Shown here: positions 8,336-17,098 of the stretch, one piece after another
Layout: each line of letters opens with the position of its first letter
How positions within the stretch are numbered: position 1 is the first letter of the stretch
Made by a program: the position numbers and the translations under genes
NCBI GenBank assembly: GCA_037134895.1
Contig: JBAXLI010000043.1
Span: 1-37,479 of the forward strand
From: CAIRDP01 sp037134895
GTDB taxonomy: Bacteria > Bacteroidota > Bacteroidia > Bacteroidales > FEN-979
DNA length: 37,479 bases
Direction of reading: 5' to 3'
Notes under the pieces: generated by a model
The model's database searches: none
What the model was told of the DNA's origin: nothing
Seen by the model: the letters and a program-made list of their open reading frames with translations, nothing else

Positions 8336-10693
8336 TTGAACAGAAACTACTTTTTAAAGGTTTTTATTATACCATCTGCTACATACATTGTAATGGTTGG
8401 CCTTTATATTTTGTTTACCAGTTATTCAGAAAGAAACCGTATTATCTCTGAAGTCGACCACAGGCTGGTTGTCGCTGCCACTCATGTCAAATCAATTCTG
8501 GATCCTGCGTTTTTCGACAGGGCAACCGATTCGGGAAAGATAAGCAGGGAGGATCATCTGAAAAACATTCTTGAGCTTTCCCGGCATGCAAAAACAGCAG
8601 GCCTGACCTATATTTATGCGGCCGTTGTCAGGAACGGAAGAGTTTATTTTATAGCTTCAAGTGCCAAGGATGAAGAATTTATCAAAAGGAACCTGCCAAA
8701 ATACTGGCAGGAATACCCTGAAGCCACAAAGGAATTTGCAGCTACCCTTAATTCCAATAAACCCACGTTTGAAACTTCCGAAGACCGATGGGGGAAATTC
8801 GAGAGTGCTATTATATCTGAAACTTCCCCCGGTGGTCAGCATTATCTGGTTGGTGCCGACATGGATATATCGTATGTCAACGACCTGATCCTTTCTCGCA
8901 TTCCATATGTAATCATGCGGGCTGTTTTTTTTCTGCTGATCGTTGCCCCTTTCTTTTTCTTCCTTACCAAGTATTATAAAAGAAACACCATGGTCCTGGA
9001 AGCTGAAATCCTTGACAGGAAGCATGCCGAGAAGCAGCTCGAAGATTACAAGCAGCATCTTGAAGAGATCGTTCATGCAAGGACAGAGCAGCTTCAGACA
9101 GAAGTCCAGGAGAGAAAGCTCATGTCGGATGAGCTGCAGATAGCCAAAGAGATTGCAATAAAAGAAAGCAGGGCAAAATCAATCTTTCTCGCGAATATGA
9201 GTCATGAGATCCGCACTCCCATGAACGGCGTTATCGGAATGACAAATATTCTCAAAGAAACCGAGCTGAACGAAGAGCAGAAGGAATACCTGGAGATTAT
9301 CGAAATCTCTGGGAACAACCTCCTGGCCATCATTAACGACATACTTGACTTTTCCAAGATCGAAGCCGGGCAGGTTGAACTTGAGTCAATCAGTTTCAAC
9401 TTAAGGCACAATCTTGATGAGGTCATCAAGATGCTCCATGTAAAGGCTGAAGGAAAAGGGCTGAAACTGTTTTTGTCCATCTCATCTGAACTGCCCGATC
9501 TGCTAAAAGGTGACCCTGTACGCTTGAAACAGATTGTTCTTAATCTTACGAATAATGCTATCAAGTTCACCAATGAGGGGAGTGTCAGTATTGCGATTGA
9601 ACCCTTATGGCAAAACGAAGCACAGCTTATGGTAAAGTGCAGGGTGAGCGATACCGGTATGGGCATATCAGAGAAAGGAAAAGAGAAGCTCTTCAAAGAG
9701 TTTTCGCAGACGGATCTGTCAACAACCAGGAAATACGGAGGCACCGGGCTGGGTTTGAAGATCGCATACGACCTTGTACGCCTGATGGGAGGGGAGATAG
9801 GTGTGGAGAGCGTCGAAGGAAAAGGGTCAATGTTCTGGTTTACAGCTGTTTTTGGCAAAATGCTCCGTACTGAGATTGAAAAGCTGGAACTGGAAAAAGA
9901 AAAAGACGACATCAAGAATATTTCGATATTGCTTGTAGAAGACAATTACATCAGCCAGAGGGTCGCCCGGACATCTCTAGAAAAGGACGGCTTCACTAAT
10001 CTTGAGATCGCCGAAAACGGGAGGGTGGCTATCCGTTTGTTTGAAAAGAAAGAGTATGAAATTATCCTGATGGATATCAGGATGCCGGTAATGGACGGCC
10101 TTGAGGCAACAGAGAAAATTCGTGAGATAGAGCGGGCGAATCAGCAAAGGAGACCCTCATACATTGTGGCTTTTACTGCATACGCGGTCGAAGGGGATAA
10201 AGAACGATTTCTGGAAGCGGGGATGGATGACTATGTGGCAAAACCATTCCAGCCGGAGGAATTGATACGGATCATCACCAAATATGCGATCAACAGACAG
10301 TTTCGCAAGCAAAAAGCCCTTTGTATTCTGCTGGCCGAGGATAACAAGATCAATCAGAAAGTCGCATTTAAAACACTTGAGACATTCGGCCACACTGTAG
10401 ATCTTGCGGAAACCGGCAGCCAGACTGTGGAATTATATAAAAAGGGCAGTTACGACATTGTGCTGATGGATGTGGAGATGCCAGAGATGGATGGTATTGA
10501 AGCAACCAGGATGATCAGGAAAATTGAACGTGATGCTCTCCTTGAGGGAGTCCCAAGGAAAAGGGTTAAAATAGTGGCTCTCACGGCATCCACTACAAAG
10601 GTGGATAGGGAAAGGTGTATTGGATCGGGCATGGATGATTATATCAGCAAGCCTTTCAGGCAGTCGGAACTCGCCAGGGCATTAAGTATTTAA
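8336..10693 (+). CDS. Membrane-bound hybrid sensor histidine kinase with two receiver domains
   Basis: The 785-residue kinase has TM1 at about 7-28, an extracytoplasmic sensor of about 155 residues (30-187, unrecognised fold), TM2 at about 188-211 and a coiled coil at about 218-280. The dimerisation/H-box follows with His290 in MSHEIRTPMNG. The HATPase domain shows N-box NLTNNAIKF (403-411), DTGMGI and GGTGLGLKIA. Two receivers follow: Asp580 in LMDIRMPVMDG and Asp712 in LMDVEMPEMDG. No HPt domain or DNA-binding output is present, so phosphotransfer to another protein is expected. The start is TTG at 8336; the frame stays open upstream for at least 50 bases but holds no ATG. It lies between mutA and mutB, which suggests, without proof, a link to that pathway. 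Confidence 0.95.
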   Translation: MNRNYFLKVFIIPSATYIVMVGLYILFTSYSERNRIISEVDHRLVVAATHVKSILDPAFFDRATDSGKISREDHLKNILELSRHAKTAGLTYIYAAVVRNGRVYFIASSAKDEEFIKRNLPKYWQEYPEATKEFAATLNSNKPTFETSEDRWGKFESAIISETSPGGQHYLVGADMDISYVNDLILSRIPYVIMRAVFFLLIVAPFFFFLTKYYKRNTMVLEAEILDRKHAEKQLEDYKQHLEEIVHARTEQLQTEVQERKLMSDELQIAKEIAIKESRAKSIFLANMSHEIRTPMNGVIGMTNILKETELNEEQKEYLEIIEISGNNLLAIINDILDFSKIEAGQVELESISFNLRHNLDEVIKMLHVKAEGKGLKLFLSISSELPDLLKGDPVRLKQIVLNLTNNAIKFTNEGSVSIAIEPLWQNEAQLMVKCRVSDTGMGISEKGKEKLFKEFSQTDLSTTRKYGGTGLGLKIAYDLVRLMGGEIGVESVEGKGSMFWFTAVFGKMLRTEIEKLELEKEKDDIKNISILLVEDNYISQRVARTSLEKDGFTNLEIAENGRVAIRLFEKKEYEIILMDIRMPVMDGLEATEKIREIERANQQRRPSYIVAFTAYAVEGDKERFLEAGMDDYVAKPFQPEELIRIITKYAINRQFRKQKALCILLAEDNKINQKVAFKTLETFGHTVDLAETGSQTVELYKKGSYDIVLMDVEMPEMDGIEATRMIRKIERDALLEGVPRKRVKIVALTASTTKVDRERCIGSGMDDYISKPFRQSELARALSI

Positions 10694-10703
10694 AGCAGTA
10701 TCA

Positions 10704-11531
10704 ATGAGGAGACAAATTTTTATTCTGTTTATTTCTTTATTCCTGTATCAAGGGCTTTTCGGTCAGGATGATCAGGCTCTCAAAGAGGCCGAAGCTTCTG
10801 TTAGTGATAAAGCCGCGACCCTGAATTTCGGTGCCGACATCGTGAGCCGTTATATATGGAGAGGCTATGATTTCGGGAATTCACCTGCAATACAGCCCAA
10901 TCTTTATTTTAGCTGGAGAGGGCTTAATATAGGCGCCTGGGGATCGTATTCATTCGCTCCCTATCATGCGATGTTGAACGATACGGTCGTTGTTAATATG
11001 GGGACATATACCGAGATGGATATGTATATGTCGTATACGCTGAAGTGGTTCACACTGACCTTTTTTGATTACTTCGTTCCGAACGGGCTTGATCCCGATT
11101 ACACAGAAGCCAAGGTTTTCCAGTATTTCAATTATAGTAACAAAACCACAGGGCATACTTTTGAGGTGTCCCTGACTTTTGCTGGTCCTGATAAATTTCC
11201 TTTGAAAGTTTTTGTGGGAACGCTGGTGTATGGCAACGATAAAGCGAAAGACAGCTTGGGATATTATATGAATCCTGACAAGAATAATTATTCCACATAT
11301 ATTGAGTTGGCATACCCGGTGACATTTCACACCATTAACCTGAATTTTTTTGTCGGAGGCACCCCATTCGGCGGTAGCTGGTATGGTCCCAAGGCCGGGT
11401 TTACGAATGTCGGTATTACTGCCAAGAAAGCGATCCCCATAACAAAAAGTTATTGTTTACCTGTGCAGGCTTCTCTTATTGCTAATCCTGAGGCCTCGAA
11501 ATTGTTTCTTGTCTTCGGAATATCGTTTTAA
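10704..11531 (+). CDS. TorF-like outer-membrane beta-barrel protein (putative porin)
   Basis: The 275-residue product has a signal peptide (about 1-20, ending GLFG). A mature beta-rich sequence of alternating aromatic strands follows and ends in Phe, as expected for outer-membrane barrel insertion. The segment DIVSRYIWRGYDFGNSPAIQ (about 45-64) resembles the N-terminal strand of the TorF/Gcw_chp porin family. A role in uptake of a small substrate is inferred from the family only. It starts 10 bases after the hybrid kinase and ends 24 bases before mutB, all on the same strand, so it is part of the cassette inside the mut locus. Confidence 0.75.
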   Translation: MRRQIFILFISLFLYQGLFGQDDQALKEAEASVSDKAATLNFGADIVSRYIWRGYDFGNSPAIQPNLYFSWRGLNIGAWGSYSFAPYHAMLNDTVVVNMGTYTEMDMYMSYTLKWFTLTFFDYFVPNGLDPDYTEAKVFQYFNYSNKTTGHTFEVSLTFAGPDKFPLKVFVGTLVYGNDKAKDSLGYYMNPDKNNYSTYIELAYPVTFHTINLNFFVGGTPFGGSWYGPKAGFTNVGITAKKAIPITKSYCLPVQASLIANPEASKLFLVFGISF

Positions 11532-11555
11532 ACTATCAATACTACACTAACTGCA

Positions 11556-13703
11556 ATGAGAATCGATTTTACAAACATTGACTTCAGATCACCGCTTCAG
11601 GCTGGAAAGAAACACCCTGAAACTACTGAGGCAACTCCCGGGCAATGGATGACTGCTGAGCAGATCCCGGTCAAGACAGTTTATACAGAGGAAGATCTGA
11701 AGAACATGGAGCACCTGCATTATGCCGCGGGCATTCCTCCCTTTCTGCGCGGACCGTACTCAACGATGTATGTGATGAGTCCATGGACCATCAGGCAATA
11801 CGCAGGTTTTTCGACAGCAGAAGAGTCCAATGCGTTTTACCGCAGAAACCTGGCAGCAGGACAGAAAGGATTATCCGTGGCCTTCGATCTCGCGACACAC
11901 AGGGGGTATGATTCTGATCACCCCAGGGTTGTGGGTGATGTTGGAAAGGCAGGTGTTGCTATAGACAGCGTTGAGGATATGAAGATCCTCTTTGACCAGA
12001 TCCCTCTGGGAAAGATGTCGGTATCAATGACAATGAACGGCGCTGTGCTTCCCGTGCTCGCATTTTACATAGTAGCTGCAGAAGAGCAGGGAATTCCTCT
12101 TGCCGAACTAAACGGGACCATCCAGAATGATATCCTGAAGGAGTTCATGGTGAGGAACACTTATATTTATCCTCCTTCACCTTCGATGCGGATAATCGCT
12201 GACATTTTCGGGTTTTCGGCAAAGAATATGCCGAAGTTCAATTCCATTTCAATCAGCGGCTACCATATGCAGGAAGCCGGGGCAACCTGTGACATCGAGC
12301 TTGCCTATACCCTTGCCGACGGCCTGGAGTACCTGCGTAAGGGCATTGCCGCCGGGATGGATATTGATTCCTTTGCACCGAGGCTTTCATTCTTCTGGGC
12401 TGCCGGGATGAATCATTTCATGGAAATTGCCAAGATGAGGGCAGGGCGTATGCTCTGGGCCAAACTCGTAAAGCAGTTTAACCCGAAGAATCCCAAGTCG
12501 ATGGCGTTGCGTACCCATACCCAGACCTCAGGCTGGAGCCTTACCGAACAGGATCCTTTCAATAATGTTGCCCGTACCTGTATTGAGGCACTTGCAGCTG
12601 CACTTGGCCATACCCAGTCGCTGCACACAAATTCACTCGATGAGGCAATTGCCCTGCCTACTGATTTCTCAGCGAGGATCGCAAGGAACACCCAGTTGTA
12701 TATACAGGAAGAAACCCAGGTCTGCAGATCGCTTGATCCGTGGGCCGGATCATATTACGTTGAATCGCTCACAAACGAGATAGCCCATAAAGCCTGGCAT
12801 CTTATTCAGGAAGTTGAAGAACTTGGAGGGATGGCCAAAGCGATAGAAACAGGCATTCCCAAAATGAGGATCGAAGAAGCATCTGCAAGGAAGCAGGCGA
12901 GGATAGATTCGGGTAAGGACAAGATAGTAGGTGTTAACTTGTACAGGCTTGATAAAGAAGCCCCGATGGAGATCCTTGAGGTCGATAATACTGCGGTAAG
13001 AGATTCCCAGATTAAAAGGCTTGAGCAGATCAGGGCTGCAAGAAATAACGATGATGTTCAGAAATCGCTTGATGCGATGACTGCTGCTGCTGAAACGGGT
13101 GAAGGCAATCTGCTGGCGCTGGCCATTGATGCGGCTCGCAAGCGTGCCACCCTGGGAGAGATTTCATATGCATTAGAAAAAGTATTCGGGAGGTACAAAG
13201 CTGTGATCCGTAGTATTTCAGGAGTATATTCCTCAGAGTCGGGAGATAGTGAAACATTCGCGAAGGCACGCGCTCTGGCCGATAAATTTGCCGAAATGGA
13301 AGGCCGCCGTCCGAGAATCATGGTCGCCAAGATGGGGCAGGACGGGCATGACAGGGGAGCGAAAGTGGTTTCAACTGGTTATGCCGACATCGGTTTTGAC
13401 GTAGACATCGGGCCTCTTTTTCAAACCCCGGCAGAAGCTGCCAGGCAGGCCGTTGAGAACGACGTGCATATACTAGGAGTGTCAAGCCTTGCCGCCGGCC
13501 ATAAAACACTTGTGCCCCAAGTCATCGGGGAACTTTCGAAACTCGGAAGGGAAGACATCCTTGTTATCGTCGGAGGCGTTATACCCCACCAGGATTATGA
13601 CTTCCTTTATAAAGCCGGGGCTGCCGCGATTTTCGGTCCGGGCACGGTGATCTCCGAAGCAGCAATAAAACTCCTCGACATCCTTATCGAGAGCAGGAAA
13701 TAA
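11556..13703 (+). CDS. mutB: Methylmalonyl-CoA mutase, large (alpha, catalytic) subunit
   Basis: MutB carries the active site of the adenosylcobalamin-dependent mutase (EC 5.4.99.2). The 715-residue protein has the TIM-barrel signatures SPWTIRQYAGFS, VAFDLATHRGYDSDHPRV and SISGYHMQEAGAT (Tyr236-His237). It also has FFWAAGMNHFMEIAKMRAGR and RTHTQTSGWSLTEQDPFNN. The cobalamin-binding motif is Asp596-x-His598-x-x-Gly601 in GQDGHDRGAKVV. Arg200, 36 residues before the GYH tyrosine, aligns with Arg207 of the Propionibacterium enzyme that binds the substrate carboxylate, which favours methylmalonyl-CoA over isobutyryl-CoA. The O-methyltransferase gene follows after 12 bases. No meaB-type chaperone or epimerase gene is in the window. 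Confidence 0.98.
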   Translation: MRIDFTNIDFRSPLQAGKKHPETTEATPGQWMTAEQIPVKTVYTEEDLKNMEHLHYAAGIPPFLRGPYSTMYVMSPWTIRQYAGFSTAEESNAFYRRNLAAGQKGLSVAFDLATHRGYDSDHPRVVGDVGKAGVAIDSVEDMKILFDQIPLGKMSVSMTMNGAVLPVLAFYIVAAEEQGIPLAELNGTIQNDILKEFMVRNTYIYPPSPSMRIIADIFGFSAKNMPKFNSISISGYHMQEAGATCDIELAYTLADGLEYLRKGIAAGMDIDSFAPRLSFFWAAGMNHFMEIAKMRAGRMLWAKLVKQFNPKNPKSMALRTHTQTSGWSLTEQDPFNNVARTCIEALAAALGHTQSLHTNSLDEAIALPTDFSARIARNTQLYIQEETQVCRSLDPWAGSYYVESLTNEIAHKAWHLIQEVEELGGMAKAIETGIPKMRIEEASARKQARIDSGKDKIVGVNLYRLDKEAPMEILEVDNTAVRDSQIKRLEQIRAARNNDDVQKSLDAMTAAAETGEGNLLALAIDAARKRATLGEISYALEKVFGRYKAVIRSISGVYSSESGDSETFAKARALADKFAEMEGRRPRIMVAKMGQDGHDRGAKVVSTGYADIGFDVDIGPLFQTPAEAARQAVENDVHILGVSSLAAGHKTLVPQVIGELSKLGREDILVIVGGVIPHQDYDFLYKAGAAAIFGPGTVISEAAIKLLDILIESRK

Positions 13704-13715
13704 TCCGGCGCACTG

Positions 13716-14342
13716 ATGGTCCCTAAAGAGATTGAACAATACTGCGAGGCACATTCGAGCCCCGAAGCAGATTTTCTTGCAGCCCTGAACCGTGAAACCC
13801 ATCTTACACAGGTATATCCCAGGATGCTTTCAGGTCATATGCAGGGAACCTATCTGCGGTTTATCAGCCAGATGATCATGCCGTCGAAGATACTCGAAAT
13901 AGGAACCTTTACAGGGTATTCGGCGATAAACCTGGCCCTTGGCTGTGAAGGCATTGTTCATACCATCGAAGTCAATCCGGAACTTGAGCAGATCATCAGG
14001 AAGTATATCCTTGAATCGGGAACCGCGAATCGTATTATTCAGCATATCGGCGAGGCCCTGGAAATCATCCCAACCCTTAATGAAACCTGGGACCTGGTGT
14101 TTATCGATGCTGACAAGCCGAATTACCTGAATTATTATAATTTGGTTTTTCCGAATGTCAGGAAGGGCGGATGGATCATTGCCGACAACGCCTTATGGGA
14201 CGGGAAAGTGCTATCCGCAGACACAAGAGATAAAGATACCCTTGGAATAAAAGAGTATAATGATTTTATAATGAAGGATGAGAGGGTTGAAAAGTTGCTT
14301 CTGCCGTTCCGTGACGGGCTGATGATCGCGAGAAAGATTTAA
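13716..14342 (+). CDS. SAM-dependent O-methyltransferase (COMT/CCoAOMT-like)
   Basis: The 208-residue protein belongs to the class I O-methyltransferase family 3. SAM motif I is ILEIGTFTGYSAINLALG (59-76), followed by HTIEVNPEL, then the metal-binding segment DLVFIDADKPNYLNYY, and then GGWIIADNALWDG. These are family hallmarks for Mg2+-dependent catechol or hydroxyl methylation; the physiological substrate cannot be told. It lies 12 bases downstream of mutB. Its stop codon overlaps that of the convergent purE by three bases through the shared palindrome TTAA at 14339-14342. Confidence 0.93.
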   Translation: MVPKEIEQYCEAHSSPEADFLAALNRETHLTQVYPRMLSGHMQGTYLRFISQMIMPSKILEIGTFTGYSAINLALGCEGIVHTIEVNPELEQIIRKYILESGTANRIIQHIGEALEIIPTLNETWDLVFIDADKPNYLNYYNLVFPNVRKGGWIIADNALWDGKVLSADTRDKDTLGIKEYNDFIMKDERVEKLLLPFRDGLMIARKI

Positions 14343-14845
14343 CCGATCTTGAAATCATACTGAACCAGGGCCAGATCTTCATTTGCCTTGACAATCTTCT
14401 TTTTCAGGTCTTCTTTAAACTTCAGTAGTTTCTGATACAATACAGGGTCGGAAACAGCAAGAATTTCAACGGTCAGGATGGCCGAGTTCTGGGCTGCATT
14501 GATCCCTACTGTTGCGACAGGGATCCCCGGGGGCATCTGAACAATAGAAAGCAGGGAGTCAATTCCTTCAAGTGTAGCCTTAACAGGTACACCGATCACG
14601 GGGACAGATGTCATAGCGGCGATGACCCCGGGAAGATGAGCAGCCATACCGGCAGCGGCTATAATCACACGAATGCCTCGGCCATAGGCAGCCCTGGCGA
14701 ATTCTTCGACCTTTTCGGGAGTACGGTGGGCCGACAAGGCATTTATCTCAAATGGGATCTGCATATCGTTCAGGAATTTTGCAGCAGGCTCCATCACCGG
14801 AAGATCGGAAGTGCTACCCATAATAATACTTACCAGTGCTTGCAT
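14339..14845 (-). CDS. purE: N5-carboxyaminoimidazole ribonucleotide mutase
   Basis: PurE converts N5-CAIR to CAIR in de novo purine synthesis (EC 5.4.99.18). The 168-residue form shows VSIIMGSTSDLPVM (5-18), the catalytic-loop NALSAHRTPEKV (35-46), IIAAAGMAAHLPGVIAA (61-77) and GINAAQNSAILTVEIL. The frame stays open to 15049, which would add 68 residues. That extension overlaps the divergent hpt gene, has no family resemblance and lies upstream of the promoter element, so the ATG at 14845 is taken as the start. It pairs with hpt (purine salvage), divergently arranged across 84 bases. Confidence 0.96.
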   Translation of the reverse strand: MQALVSIIMGSTSDLPVMEPAAKFLNDMQIPFEINALSAHRTPEKVEEFARAAYGRGIRVIIAAAGMAAHLPGVIAAMTSVPVIGVPVKATLEGIDSLLSIVQMPPGIPVATVGINAAQNSAILTVEILAVSDPVLYQKLLKFKEDLKKKIVKANEDLALVQYDFKIG

Positions 14846-14858
14846 ATTTTTTGTTTTT

Positions 14859-14867
14859 ACAAAAGTA
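14859..14867 (-). promoter_or_regulatory. Putative -7 element of the purE promoter
   Basis: On the minus strand the sequence reads TACTTTTGT, an exact match to TAnnTTTGY, ending 13 bases before the purE ATG. TATG sits about 20 bases further upstream at the -33 position. The predicted leader is only about 5-10 bases. Confidence 0.6.
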
Positions 14868-14917
14868 GACAGAAAATCAATAATGACATAAAAGAGGATG
14901 GGAGAATCTTTCTTTAC

Positions 14918-14926
14918 TAACTTTGT
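14918..14926 (+). promoter_or_regulatory. Putative -7 element of the hpt promoter (leaderless arrangement)
   Basis: TAACTTTGT matches TAnnTTTGY exactly and ends three bases before the hpt ATG at 14930. Transcription would start at or next to the start codon, giving a leaderless mRNA. The -33 region holds GATG (14897-14900), a weak match. Confidence 0.55.
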
Positions 14927-14929
14927 TGA

Positions 14930-15496
14930 ATGGCAGATCAGGGTGCACAGGGTAAACGTATCAGGGTAAAGGATAAAAATTTCCGTTTTTACCTTGGCAA
15001 AGATCGCATCGATGAGATAATAAGAGGCCTTGCTGACCGCATAGACCATGATTACAGAGGAAAAACTCCGCTGATACTGGGGATTCTCAATGGAGCATTT
15101 ATCTTCACATCAGACCTGGTTCGTAAACTTACCATTCCCTGCGAGATTTCCTTTGTAAAATATACTTCCTATGATGGGATGGCCGGAGGCGGGAAAATGA
15201 ACAGGCTTATTGGCCTGAATGAGAGCATTCGCGGCAGGCATGTGATCATCACCGAAGATATTGTAGATACGGGCAATACCATGGCGAGGCTTCTTGAGGA
15301 CCTGGAACAATATGAGCCTTCAAGCGTGAGTATTGCAAGTTTCTGTTTCAAGAAACAGGCGTTCAGGGAAAATTTTACTATTGATTACTGCGGATTAGTG
15401 ATCCCTGATCTTTTTGTTGTGGGGTATGGCCTTGATTATGATGGAGCGGGACGGAATTTTCCTGATCTTTACCAGTTCGATGAATCAAACGGATAA
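14930..15496 (+). CDS. hpt: Hypoxanthine phosphoribosyltransferase
   Basis: Hpt salvages hypoxanthine (and usually guanine) to the nucleotide using PRPP (EC 2.4.2.8). The 188-residue product has PLILGILNGAFIFTSDLVR, the SFVKYTSYDG segment (74-83) and the PRPP loop IITEDIVDTGNT (106-117). VIPDLFVVGYGLDYDGAGR lies near the C-terminus. Length is normal. The ATG at 14930 is the only suitable start and nearly touches the promoter element. adk follows after 20 bases, so hpt, adk and obgE form a probable operon. Confidence 0.95.
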   Translation: MADQGAQGKRIRVKDKNFRFYLGKDRIDEIIRGLADRIDHDYRGKTPLILGILNGAFIFTSDLVRKLTIPCEISFVKYTSYDGMAGGGKMNRLIGLNESIRGRHVIITEDIVDTGNTMARLLEDLEQYEPSSVSIASFCFKKQAFRENFTIDYCGLVIPDLFVVGYGLDYDGAGRNFPDLYQFDESNG

Positions 15497-15516
15497 CAAA
15501 TTATAAATAAAACAAG

Positions 15517-16083
15517 ATGTACAACCTAATTCTATTCGGACCCCCGGGAGCCGGCAAAGGCACGCAGGCCGTCAAAATAGCTCAGAAATTCAACTGGATC
15601 CATATCTCAACCGGAGACATCCTCAGAGCCGAAGTCGGCGCAGGAAGCCCACTTGGCTTAAAGGTCAAAGCAGTGATGGAAGCCGGGCACCTCGTCTCCG
15701 ACGAACTTCTCATCGAGATCATGAAATCGGTTTTTGAAAAGCATGAGAATGCAGGGGGTTTTGTGTTTGACGGATTTCCGCGCACCCTGAACCAGGCAGA
15801 GGAACTCGACAAGCTGCTGTGCAGACTGAACCATTCGGTAAAGCAGGTGATCTCGCTCGAAGTAAACGAAGAGGAACTTGTTCAGAGGCTTTTAAAAAGG
15901 GCTGCTGAACAGGGCAGGGTTGACGATACAGAAGAAGTGATCAAGAACAGGCTGGTGCAGTATCATAAGCATACCAAGCCACTCCAGGAATATTACAGGA
16001 ACAAAGATATTTATACCGAAGTGCGTGGGGTAGGCGGGATTGAAGACATCTTTGAAAGCCTGTGCAAGGCAATAAAAAAATAG
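15517..16083 (+). CDS. adk: Adenylate kinase (short-lid form)
   Basis: Adk interconverts ATP + AMP and 2 ADP in the cytoplasm (EC 2.7.4.3). The P-loop is GPPGAGKGT (8-16). The AMP-binding region includes HISTGDILRAEV, and FDGFPRTLNQAEELD is the family signature. The lid is short: RAAEQGRVDDTEEVIKNRL runs directly on without the Cys4 zinc lid of long forms, which explains the 188-residue length usual in Bacteroidota. It lies between hpt (20 bases) and obgE (16 bases). Confidence 0.96.
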   Translation: MYNLILFGPPGAGKGTQAVKIAQKFNWIHISTGDILRAEVGAGSPLGLKVKAVMEAGHLVSDELLIEIMKSVFEKHENAGGFVFDGFPRTLNQAEELDKLLCRLNHSVKQVISLEVNEEELVQRLLKRAAEQGRVDDTEEVIKNRLVQYHKHTKPLQEYYRNKDIYTEVRGVGGIEDIFESLCKAIKK

Positions 16084-16099
16084 TCAGAACCTTAACAGT

Positions 16100-17098
16100 A
16101 TGGCCGAATCGAACTTTGTTGATTATGTAAAAATTTTTTGTGCCTCTGGGAAGGGAGGTGCCGGTTCGACTCATTTTTTAAGGACCAGGCTTACTGCGAA
16201 GGGAGGCCCTGACGGCGGGGATGGCGGCCGGGGCGGACATGTGATCCTGAAAGGAAACAGCCAGTTCTGGACCCTTTTGCACCTGAAGTTTACCAAGCAT
16301 ATCAGGGCAGGCCATGGAGGCAATGGAGCCAGGAGCCTTCAAACGGGGGCATACGGACAGGATGTAATCATCGAGGTTCCTCTGGGAACGGTTGCAAGGG
16401 ATGCCGAAACCCTTGCTTTTGAATGTGAGATCACTGAAGACGGGCAAACGCATATTCTTGTACCGGGCGGCAGGGGCGGATTGGGTAACGACCATTTTAA
16501 ATCGGCTACTCACCAGGCTCCGAGGTTTGCACAGCCCGGGGAACCAGCAATTGAAGGCTGGAAGATCCTTGAGCTGAAGCTGCTCGCCGATGTCGGGCTT
16601 GTTGGATTTCCTAATGCAGGGAAATCAACTTTACTTTCGGTGATCTCGGCTGCAAAACCCGAAATTGCCGATTATCCCTTCACCACACTTGTCCCGAACC
16701 TGGGCATTGTGAGTTATAATAACAACAAATCATTTATCGTAGCCGACATTCCCGGCATCATTGAAGGTGCGCATGAAGGCAAGGGCATCGGGCTAAGGTT
16801 CCTCAGGCATATTGAAAGGAATTCGCTGCTGCTGTTCATGGTCCCGGCCGACAGCAATGACATAGCCAAAGAGTATAAAATACTTCTGAATGAACTGGAG
16901 ATGTACAATCCCGAACTCCTTGACAAAACAAGGCTTCTCGCGATCACCAAATCAGACCTGGCCGACAAGGAGATAATCGACGGACTTACTTTGGAATTAC
17001 CCGGCGATATTCCATATGTATTTATATCATCCCATAAGAAAACAGGGCTGCATAAGCTGAAAGGGATGCTGTGGGAAGCGCTGAACCCCTTAAGTTAA
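16100..17098 (+). CDS. obgE: Obg family GTPase
   Basis: Obg is an essential GTPase acting in large ribosomal subunit assembly and stress control. The 332-residue protein has the glycine-rich Obg fold (1-158), with KGGPDGGDGGRGGHV (34-48) and VPGGRGGLGNDHFKS. The GTPase domain follows: G1 GFPNAGKST (169-177), switch segment YPFTTLVPNLG, G3 DIPG (216-219), G4 TKSD (283-286; Thr replaces Asn, a substitution I recall as common in this phylum) and G5-like SSHK. The optional C-terminal OCT domain is absent. It ends in a hairpin-forming heptamer repeat that begins at the stop codon. Confidence 0.97.
   Translation: MAESNFVDYVKIFCASGKGGAGSTHFLRTRLTAKGGPDGGDGGRGGHVILKGNSQFWTLLHLKFTKHIRAGHGGNGARSLQTGAYGQDVIIEVPLGTVARDAETLAFECEITEDGQTHILVPGGRGGLGNDHFKSATHQAPRFAQPGEPAIEGWKILELKLLADVGLVGFPNAGKSTLLSVISAAKPEIADYPFTTLVPNLGIVSYNNNKSFIVADIPGIIEGAHEGKGIGLRFLRHIERNSLLLFMVPADSNDIAKEYKILLNELEMYNPELLDKTRLLAITKSDLADKEIIDGLTLELPGDIPYVFISSHKKTGLHKLKGMLWEALNPLS

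Noticed and set aside
9202..9945. 247-codon minus-strand frame opposite the hybrid kinase
   Set aside because: Ser/Phe-rich composition typical of an antisense shadow; the plus strand carries all kinase motifs.
14846..15049. N-terminal extension of purE by 68 codons
   Set aside because: It overlaps the divergent hpt gene, covers both promoters and does not resemble PurE.
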